Shown here: piece after piece, positions 56,799 to 64,000 of the stretch
How positions within the stretch are numbered: position 1 is the stretch's first letter
Layout: every line of letters starts with the position of its first letter
Source of the DNA: Zygnema cylindricum
Lineage: Eukaryota > Streptophyta > Zygnematophyceae > Zygnematales > Zygnemataceae
Assembly: GCA_037447655.1 (NCBI GenBank)
Contig: JBBHKE010002818.1
Span: 62,001 to 126,000, forward strand
Reading direction: 5' to 3'
Length of the DNA stretch: 64,000 nt
The notes under the pieces: generated by a model
Databases searched by the model: none
Seen by the model: only the letters and a program-made list of their open reading frames with translations
What the model was told of the DNA's origin: nothing
Translations under genes and position numbers: made by a program

Positions 56799-58658
56799 TA
56801 AATTATATATTAAATTTAGGGAATTGATCATGATAGTGACTATTTTGGTTGCGCATAGTCACTTACGTCATTTTGTAAAAAAATGTACGTTTGAAGTACA
56901 CATTGGTTCAAATAAAGTCCCGTTGAGTACAAATTTGACGGTCAATCGGTTTGACAACGTTGACTTTCAAAATATTGTTTCAACTGCTTAAAATTTTGCC
57001 GGCGCTTGCGGACGTCGACTGTTATAATAAAATTAGCAACTCACACGGCCGTCGAACGTTTACGGTAACAAAATTGCGGCAACCACATGTAAATAAAAGT
57101 TTTACAGACAATGACTTTTTGTCTTTACGTGAGCTCCACAGTGAGAGCTCTTAGCCACAAAATTGAAATTTAATCGTCTAAGCGTTACATTGAACTTAGA
57201 CGCAAAGTGAAACGAAACCTCTTTAAACTAAAGTAGTATAAATCTTGTACGCAAATATTAAAACGCACGAAACAAAATAAACTTTGTACACTATAATAAA
57301 ACGAACCGGCGTAAAAATATAAATTGAAATTAAAATGAAAAAAATACGCGTCGTTGCGCGCGATGAAATCGAGCCACACTATCTACAAATCAACATTCTT
57401 ACATTGACAGCAAAATTTCGTTTCGTGCGTTTTAATATTTCGTTTCGTTTCGTGCGTTTAAAGCGGCAATACCTTTGTACGGACGATCCTACTACGATCT
57501 TGTCAATGTAAGTATGTTGATTCGTAAATAGCGTGGCTCGATTATTGCTAATTTTATTATGACGGTCGACGTTCGCAGCGCGGCAAAATTTTAAGCGGTT
57601 GAAATAATATTATGAAAGTCAAAAATGTCCAACCGATTGACCGTCAAATTTACACTCAACGGTACACCGTGAATCGTTATTAGCCTTATGTACGCTATAT
57701 CGGCACCCCAAAATTTTGACATTGATACCTTAAATAAAATAAAGTACACTATTTAAGAAAGTGGACCATAACCTGCCACGTCTCCTGGCACTAAATTAGA
57801 ATGAATGACGCTAATTTTTTCTTTACACTAATAATTTCTATACGCTAATAACGATTCAAGGTGTACTTTATTTGTACCAATGTGTACTTCAAACGTACGT
57901 CTTTTGACAAAATGACGTAAGTGACTGTGCGCAACCAAAACAGTCACTGTCATGATCAATTCCCTAAATAAAATGGCTGCGCGCAGGTAGTTACTTCACA
58001 TGAGCTCCACTGTGAAAGCACACACCGACATTTGACTTACCCGCAAAAATGGAATCTAATCGCGAACCGTTACGCTGAACTTGGACACAAATTAAAGGAC
58101 GACCTACAACATGCATAAACTCGCACGAAACGAAATAAACTTCGTACAAAATATAAAAGCGTACCCGCGTATAAATACCAATTAAACTAAAATGACGCGT
58201 CGTCACGCGCGACCAAATGAAGGCACACTATTTACGAATCAACATTCTTACATTGAAAACTTACTTCACATTGACTCACATTGTCGGTGTGTGCTTTCAC
58301 AGTGGAGCTCACGTGAAGTGAGTAACTACACCGCGCATCGTTATTAGTGTCAAAGTTTAAATAGTGTGTAAGTAAATATACCGTCATTGACGCTAATTAA
58401 GAATTTGAAAATTAAAAAAAAATAGGTTTATTCTAATTTCAGTGTTCACGGTAGACGTTCGCAAGCGCGACACTTTTTTAACCGCCGTTACAATATTTCG
58501 CCAGTCAAAGTTGTTCGACGGATTGACCGTCAAATCTGAACTTAAAAGTACGTAGCTTGTACGAAACTGTACATCAAATGTACAATTTCTGACAACTATC
58601 TGCGCGCAGCAAAAATCGTCTCTGCGATTAGCAATTCCCTTAAATTATATATTAAATT
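56799..58658. mobile_element. Composite inverted-repeat transposon
   Basis: The element 56818-58640 begins AGGGAATTGATCATGATAGT and ends with the mirrored CAATTCCCT. It is flanked by the same 18-bp sequence on both sides (TAAATTATATATTAAATT at 56799-56816 and 58641-58658). A third mirrored terminus lies at about 57905-57963, so a first unit of about 1.15 kb with long inverted arms is followed by a second unit. Within the second, 57968-58335 has ends of about 50 bp (AGTTACTTCACATGAGCTCC and its mirror). The small MITE copy 2 is inserted in the right arm of the first unit. No transposase ORF is seen. Confidence 0.65.
57661..57867. mobile_element. Small inverted-repeat element, copy 2
   Basis: It has the same ends and interior as 50722-50935. 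It is inserted in the right arm of the composite element. The opposite arm (56905-56935) shows the unoccupied site, reading GTTGAGTACAAATTTGACGG in reverse orientation, which confirms the insertion. Confidence 0.75.
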
Positions 58659-58954
58659 GATTTCAAACCCTAACTCCCCATAGAACCGCATTCCAGCAAA
58701 CCCTGTCTTCGCTTCCTGAACCCTCGCGAACCTCCGTTTCAAATTCTCGGGGCGTCGCTGCCACTCCCTCGCGCCTTTCGCTTCGCCTCGCTTTCTTCTC
58801 CAGCCGAAACCCTAATTTCGGGCGGGGAATCACTGTCCCTTCCTCTCTCTCTCTCTCTCTCTCTCTCGCGCGTTTCTCTCGCGTTTTCTCTCGCGTTTCT
58901 CTCCCTCTTTTTCTCTCCCTCCTCTCTCTCTTTCTCTCTCCCTATTTTTTTTTT

Positions 58955-59000
<46 letters not shown>

Positions 59001-59012
59001 TATCCCTAAAAA
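58659..59012 (+). promoter_or_regulatory. eIF3m promoter and 5' leader
   Basis: Two AAACCCTAA telo-box motifs occur at 58665-58673 and 58807-58815. This motif is characteristic of plant promoters of ribosomal-protein and translation-factor genes. Pyrimidine-rich CT runs fill 58835-58995, just before the start codon context AAAAAATGGCGG. The composite transposon ends only about 350 bp upstream of the ATG, so the promoter is short or partly made of transposon sequence. No convincing TATA box was picked out. Confidence 0.6.
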
Positions 59013-59108
59013 ATGGCGGCCACTCTGGTGTGGACGCTGGACGAGGAGGCGGCGTTGGCGGTGGCGCGATTTGCGGCGGAGATGGCGTGGGCGGACGCAG
59101 GGGAGGAG
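59013..59108 (+). CDS. EIF3M: eIF3m exon 1
   Basis: 32 codons, phase 0 at the end. The donor is GAGGAG|GTAAGG. The coding sequence is clean and ends WADAGEE. A copy of the donor segment recurs 108 bp downstream. Confidence 0.85.
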
Positions 59109-62100
59109 GTAAGGAAGGTTGGAGGGGGGAGGGGAGGGGAGGGGAGGGGAGGGGAGGGGAATGGAGGGGAGGGGAGGGGAGGGGAGGGGAAGGGGAAGGG
59201 GAGGGGAAGGGGAGGAGGTAAGGAAGGTTGGAGGGGAAGGGGGCAGAGGAGGGGAGGGGAGGGGAAGGGAAGGGAGGGGAAGGGGATGTGCTGGGGGACG
59301 TGGAGGTGAGGAGGAGGAAGGGAGAATGCAGAAAATGCAGAGAGGGTGATGGGGAGACAGGACCAAAGGGAGGGGGTGAGGGAAGGCGTAAGCTAGTGAA
59401 GAATTAGGCCGTGAAGTGTCGGAGGTGAGGGGGAGAGGGAGAGAGGGACAGAGAGGGAGAGGGAAGGGAGAGGGAGAGAGGGAGAGGTAGAGTGAGGGAT
59501 TTTAGGGTTTTCTATGGGTTTTCAGGGTTTAATTATTTTATTTTAATTGTTCCTAGTTTGTTCGTTTAGATATCAAAAAGAAGAAAAATAAAGTATTCTC
59601 TTTTCCTAAATTAAATAAAAAATTAAAGAAAAATAGAATGTAGTGTACCCTTTCGAAATCTTTTTTTTCATGTTTTTTTTTTTGATCAAATTCAGAAATC
59701 AATGAAATCGGGGATAAAAGATTATTAGTCAAGTTTTATTGGCTTATTGAATAATGTTTTTGTTTTTTTTTTTAGTTTTTCTTTTTTGTCTGGTAGAAGG
59801 TCCCATGAAAAAAACAGACAGGTGATGAGTTAAAAAAAATAATCGGAATGAAAAACCCTAAAACTATTAAAAACCTCTATTAAATTTCTCAAACTAAACC
59901 AAAACCTACCCGAAAGAAATCTAGTTTTCTTCCCTTTTTTTTTGCATTTTTTTTAGACATTATGTCTTACGTCCAAGATTTGAAGTCTTAAGTTAATTCT
60001 TTTCAATTCCAGTTTTATCCTTTTCATATCGTTTACTTTTCTTTGTCGTTTCTAATTTTGTCGTTCCTATTTTTTTTTGTCGTCTGTAATTTTTCTGTCC
60101 TTTTCTCGTTTCTTATAATTTGCTATTTCTGGCTTTTTGTCATTTCCCAATCATTTCTGTTTTTTTGTCAATTCTAAGTAGTTTTTTTTTTCTATCGTTT
60201 CTATTTTTTTATTATTGTTTTTATATTATAGGTTTCAGCAAAACACGTTTCTCAATTTTGTTTGGAGGCGGAGCAATTATTAACTGATGGACGAAATGTA
60301 GAGCTTGTCCGACTCCTCACCACTTCTTCCGATATTATTTTGGCAAATGCATCTGAAAAAGGTGAAAATCCACAATTTAATTATCTTATGTGTCCTTTTT
60401 CTTTCTTTTGCCCCATTCTAACACTCTTTTGTAATGCTTGTCCTCGATATTATTTCGGCAAATGTATCGGAATAAGGTGAAAATGTACAAATTTAATTTT
60501 AATTTTTTATTTTCTTTTGTCCGTTTTTTTTTCTTTTCTTTTGCTATTCTGCCCCTTTTTAATCTTCTGATATTAGTGCTTCCCTTCTCTTCCTTTCCTC
60601 TCCCATCCTTCCCTTGCATCCCCTTCTCTCCCCTCCCCTCCCCTCCCCTCCCTTCCCCTCCCTTCCCCTTCTCCTCTCCCTTCCCTTCCCCCATTGAAAA
60701 TGTTTTCTGAGTTCCGGAGCATTAAAAAACAAAAAAACATCTTAAATTTGAACTTTTTTTTTTTCCCCCTAATTTTGGATTTTTTTTTGAGATCTCGACT
60801 CAAAAGTATTTTTTTTCTTAGCTTTTATTAATTTTTATTTATCTTTCATTCATCATTACTTTTGGACCTTTTAACCAGGGAGTCTATTTCAACTCTCCCT
60901 TCCCCCCTCCCTCCTTCCTTCCTTCCTCCCTCCCTCGCCCTCCCTCTCCCGTCCCTCCCTCCCTCCCTCCCTCCCTCCCTCCCTCCTTCTCCCTCCTTTC
61001 CTTCATCTCTCTCTCCCTCTCTCCCTCTCTCCCCTAAACTATTTTTCGAGCCTACATTTTAACCTTCTTCAAGTATTAACTTAGGGAGTGTCATTTCTGG
61101 GTACAGATGTGGAGTGTATATTTGGTAATTAGTAACTTTGTGAAGAGGAGGAGGGAGGGGAGGGAGAGGAGGCGGAAGTGATAGCCAATGAGATTGCAGG
61201 AAAACTGACGGCGAATTTTTCGGAGAAACCGGCGCTTCGTCTCAAACTGTGAGTTGGGAAAAAATGGGTCTTTTATTATATTTCTTTATTTTTAGTTTTT
61301 TGTATTTGTTTTTCGTCTCGCATATTTTTTTTTTCTCTCTTTCTCTCTCGCTCTCTCTCTTTCTCTCTCTCTCCCACTCCCTCTCCCTCCATTTCATTCA
61401 TTCATTCGTCACTCACTCTCTCCCTCTCCCTCCATCTCATTCCTTCATTCAGTCACTCTCTCTCTCCCCTCTCCCTCCATCTCATTCCTTCATTCCCTCA
61501 CTCCCTCTCTCCCCTCTCTTTTTGCAGCCTCATCTGTTTGTATAACCTCCTCCCTTCTTCGAAAGCTAGATACTCCCTTTTCATGCGAGCCTTAAACTTT
61601 TCTGTTCAAGGGAAAGTAACGGAACTGATGGTTCCATGCTTCAAACGGCTTGATACGTTTATTCGAGAATGGGGGAGTAGGGACAAGAGAACAAAGGACT
61701 TTATATTTGGCAGTTACTAATATTCTTAAGGATACAAAAGGGTAAGTCTTTCTTCCCAAATATTCTCAAGGATACAAAATAGTAGTACGTTTATCTCCCT
61801 CCTTACCGTCCACTATCTCTCTCTCCTATCGGCTGTCTCCTACTCTCTCCTCCTTCCCCCCCTCTCCTCTCTCTCTTTCTCTCTCTCCTGGCTCACTGCC
61901 CTCCCCCTTCCACTCTCTCTCCCCTCCTGCCTGTCTCCTTCTTCCCTCCACTTTTACTTATTCAGTACGGTAATGCATTAGTTATAACTGTACAAAAAGT
62001 ACAGTAGGACGGTACAGAAAGCTTGTCTCTCCTCTCCCGTTCTCCTTTTCTCTTCATCTCTCCCATCTTCCCACTCTCTTCCTCCCTCTTTTTTATTTCC

Positions 62101-63806
62101 TTGCCCTCCCTCCTCGCTCTGCCATCCCTTGTTCTTTTTACCCTTTTCTGTCTCTTTCTCTCTACCTTACCCTCTCTCTACCTCTCTTCTCCTTCTCTCA
62201 CTCTTTCCTGTTTCTGTTCTCTAACCTGTGACCCTCTCTTCCTTTTTTTCCACATCAGCGGGAGTGTCCTTTTACTTGGGTCCTCTCTCTTCCCCTCTCT
62301 AATTCCGTGCCCTTCCCTCTCTATCATCTTTCTCCTATTCCATATTTGCCTTCTTCTCTCTTTCTCTTTGCGTTCTTGAACCTGCCTAACTTCTATAAGT
62401 CTCTCTCACCTCCTGTTCCTATTTTCTCCTCTCTCTCTCTCTCTCCTCTCCTCCCTCTCTCTCTTTCTATCTCTGTCCGGTTGCAAGACTTCACTTCCAT
62501 CGTGACTAAACTCCACTGACTGAACGCGACCTTCGTCAATTGCCCGCGAGAAACCACTGTATCGCAATCTTGACAATGCTGGAGAGTCATTTTCTGGTAC
62601 CTGTGTCACATTATTGGTCACATTGCTCGTAAGAGATGGAGCCTCCATGTTTTTGGTGCATCTGTAGTCAAATTCTTGAGAGTAAGCAATTCTAGAGGAA
62701 CTTTCAACTGGAACAGAAAGAGGGGGTAAAGATAACTCATCAAGATCTAAAGCTGAAGGAGCCGTAAAGGACGCAGAACTTACTGTAGTCACAAAACCAC
62801 CAACTAAACTGTGAAAGTAATTGGCTGTCCTGGAAACCTTCCAACAACTAACTTCGTTTCTTGCATCTCGTGTCTCCAAAACGTATTCCAATTTAGGAAA
62901 ATAACTGAAATTAAACCGATGAATGTGGAAATCTCTTAGATAAGTTGTCAGAGCCAGAGAAGTTGTTAAATGTTGGCCAAAAATTTAGCTTTGAAAAAGT
63001 ACCATTCGAGTGTGATTCGCTCCCTTCTGCAGAGAACTCGAGAAGGAATTTTTTTTGAGCACAGAAGCCCGTTTTTTCTGCTACATGCACCAGTGGAGGA
63101 AATAGGTTGCCGCTGAAATATGTTGCGAGATGATGACGTCAGAAGAGATGCCATAGGTGAAAAGTTACTGGAACAAGAATTTGTCCTTAACGCTTCCTAA
63201 ACAATTTGGACGTTCTGATTAGCTAGTCCAGGAGTTTGAGTTTCAACAACTGTACTAAAGAGACAAAACTGTAAGAAGTATAAAATGAAAGAACTAAAAT
63301 TCTTTGTGGTAAAGTACTTGGCACTTTTAGTTTTCTGCCCTCACTCTTTTCTCCCTCCTCTCCGACACTCCCAGCCTAATTCTCAACTGTTCCTCTTCTC
63401 CCCCTTTTCTCCTCCCCCCTCTCTCTCCCTTTAACCTCTCTTCTCTCACTCCTTTCCTCTCTCTCTCCCTTCGCCTCCCCTCTCTCTCCCTCTCCCTCTC
63501 TCTCTCAGGTCCGCAAGATAGTCCTACCTCTACCCGGTGAAATACTTGGGCACTGTTACTTTTTCCGCCCTTTCTTCTCTCCCTCTCTTCTCCTCTTCTA
63601 TCTTCCTCTACTGCCTAATTCTCATCTCTAACTGCGCCTCCTCTCTCTCCCTCTCTCTCTCTCTCAGGTCCGCAAGAGAGTCCTTCCTCTACCTGGTGAA
63701 GTACCTGGGCACCTTTACAGGGGAGGATTCATCCACACTAATTGGGGCGAGGGAGGAGGCTCTTCGTGCAGCCATAGAATTTATGAAGGCTCCCGACCTT
63801 TTTCAG
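59013..63806 (+). CDS. EIF3M: Eukaryotic translation initiation factor 3 subunit m, exons 1-5 (partial, frame-broken)
   Basis: eIF3m is a PCI-domain subunit of the eIF3 complex, which binds the 40S ribosome in the cytoplasm. Five exons covering roughly the N-terminal 240 residues fit: 59013-59108, 60232-60361, 61107-61248, 61528-61741 and 63668-63806, all with GT...AG borders and compatible phases. The peptide follows the plant family: ALAVARFAAEMAWADAG, FCLEAEQLLTDGRNVELVRL, EVIANEIAGKLTANFSEKPA, GKVTELMVPCFKRLDTFIRE, VKYLGTF and FMKAPDLFQ. The start is the first ATG after the CT-rich leader and matches the family's start. Exon 3 has two stops with compensating frame changes and exon 4 has one extra T. 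The locus is therefore a pseudogene or carries assembly indels. The rest of the gene is beyond the window. Confidence 0.8.
59109..60231 (+). other. eIF3m intron 1 with GGGGA array
   Basis: 59120-59290 is an almost pure GGGGA/GGGAA array with potential for four-stranded DNA. GA-rich words continue to 59500, then T-rich sequence runs to the acceptor TATATTATAG. ORFs over the array are artefacts. The GGAGGAGGTAAGGAAGGTTG segment of the donor is repeated at 59210-59230. Confidence 0.75.
60232..60361 (+). CDS. EIF3M: eIF3m exon 2
   Basis: 43 codons plus one base. The coding sequence is clean, from VSAKHVSQFCLEAEQ to LANASEK. The donor is AAAAG|GTGAAA and joins exon 3 to form the DVECIF sequence expected in the family. 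Confidence 0.85.
61107..61248 (+). pseudogene. EIF3M: eIF3m exon 3 (frame-broken)
   Basis: Acceptor GTACAG|ATG, donor ACT|GTGAGT. The frame entering from exon 2 reads DVECIF, then meets TAG and TAA at 61130-61135, then returns to EEAEVIANEIAGK in the same frame. The expected VI-NFVKR segment is found between them in another frame (61125-61148). So at least two compensating indels are present, one near 61124 and one in the purine run 61145-61170. Confidence 0.75.
61249..61527 (+). other. eIF3m intron 3 with tandem repeats
   Basis: The CT-rich intron holds about three imperfect units of around 55 bp containing CTCCCTCCATCTCATTCCTT (61380-61500). The acceptor is TTTTTGCAG. Confidence 0.7.
61528..61741 (+). 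pseudogene. EIF3M: eIF3m exon 4 (one-base insertion)
   Basis: It reads LICLYNLLPSSKARYSLFMR through TFIREWGSRDKRTKD and then stops at 61718-61720. One base fewer in the T run at 61700-61702 would restore LYLAVTNILKDTK up to the donor GG|GTAAGT, in phase with exon 5. Confidence 0.8.
62406..62891 (-). CDS. Antisense ORF in eIF3m intron 4, unknown
   Basis: The minus-strand frame of 161 codons begins MEYVLETRDARNEVSCWKVS, followed by ANYFHSLVGGFVTTVSS and a serine/proline-rich middle. Only the last 25 or so codons are simple GA sequence. Composition is mixed and unlike the surrounding CT tracts, so it may be a relic of a mobile element or retrocopy. No domain is recognised. Weak protein-like fragments continue upstream (63154-62966) in another frame. 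Confidence 0.3.
   Translation of the reverse strand: MEYVLETRDARNEVSCWKVSRTANYFHSLVGGFVTTVSSASFTAPSALDLDELSLPPLSVPVESSSRIAYSQEFDYRCTKNMEAPSLTSNVTNNVTQVPENDSPALSRLRYSGFSRAIDEGRVQSVEFSHDGSEVLQPDRDRKREREERRERERGENRNRR
63303..63667 (+). repeat. Degenerate tandem copies of the exon 5 acceptor region
   Basis: Two decayed copies precede the real exon 5. Copy B (63509 onward, after CTCTCTCAG) reads like exon 5 (SAR-stop-SYLYPVKYLG) with TAG at 63519-63521. Copy A near 63305-63340 keeps TGGTAAAGTACTTGGCAC. Both are followed by similar CT-rich tails with GCCTAATTCTCA (63373 and 63613). Confidence 0.7.
63668..63806 (+). CDS. EIF3M: eIF3m exon 5
   Basis: Acceptor CTCTCAG|G, donor CAG|GTACGG. 46 clean codons, SARESFLYLVKYLGTFTGED through AIEFMKAPDLFQ, lie at the start of the PCI-containing half. 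Intron 5 begins at 63807 and runs to the window end with GA-rich sequence from 63910. Confidence 0.85.
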
Positions 63807-64000
63807 GTACGGTTTTTCTTTTTTCTTGTGAACTTTCTAGTCCTCTTCCTATGAAAATGTTCTTTTTTCTGCAAACTGGATTTTTTTTTTTTTTCTGCAA
63901 ACTGAAAACCAAGAGAGGAGGAGCGAGAGGGAGAGTGTGCCAAAAGAGGAAGAGGGAGAGAGAGAAGATAGAAGTCGAGAGAGAGAGGGAGAGAAACAGA

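Noticed and set aside
59119-59366. Gly/Glu/Arg-rich ORFs over the start of eIF3m intron 1, and the 178-codon minus-strand ORF there
   Set aside because: They are frames of the GGGGA array and CT leader. The splice donor at 59109 and family similarity show that only exon 1 is coding.

Overview
The window looks like nuclear DNA of a streptophyte, most likely a non-seed land plant. The evidence is a spliced plant-type translation-factor gene (eIF3 subunit m) with telo-box promoter motifs, a phase-consistent spliced cell-surface gene, nested Ty1/copia LTR retrotransposons, a RepHel-type Helitron and non-LTR reverse-transcriptase remnants. No species can be named from the sequence alone. Introns and spacers are full of CT/GA microsatellites, so most ORFs there are low-complexity artefacts.

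Layout. 1-5060: a decayed copia element (A, minus strand). 5061-6400: a non-LTR RT remnant. 6401-18492: copia element B (plus), split in its RNase H domain by element C (11281-17093, minus; 1236-bp LTRs, GGAGG target duplication), which is itself split by a solo LTR (13759-15098). 18493-33690: mostly non-coding, with small inverted-repeat transposons, a 26-bp CGATATCG satellite, another RT fragment, LTR scraps and long GA/CT tracts. 33690-42603: a Helitron with Rep and helicase remnants and a recognisable hairpin-CTAG 3' end, interrupted by copia element E (36181-40047). 44285-45110: a second Helitron 3' fragment. 45317-46786 (minus): the last three exons of an LRR/EGF-like gene ending in ten HPPGVGK repeats. 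46.8-56.8 kb: AT-rich and GA/CT-rich spacer, small inverted-repeat elements and an LTR inserted in an LTR. 56799-58658: a composite inverted-repeat transposon just upstream of eIF3m. 59013-64000: the first five exons of eIF3m; the gene runs off the window.

The most interesting signals are these. (1) Every well-preserved LTR carries an antisense tRNA-like block with A-box and B-box motifs, and the gag start codon lies exactly 20 nt inside the LTR. (2) Elements C and E share the same internal deletion and linker, so they form a non-autonomous lineage. (3) The HPPGVGK repeat exon varies mainly at third codon positions, as a translated repeat would. (4) At four eIF3m splice junctions a decayed copy of the junction sits nearby in the intron. 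(5) eIF3m exons 3 and 4 contain frame breaks, so the locus is either a pseudogene or carries assembly indels.

All positions were read by eye from the sequence. No database search, alignment or folding program was run.
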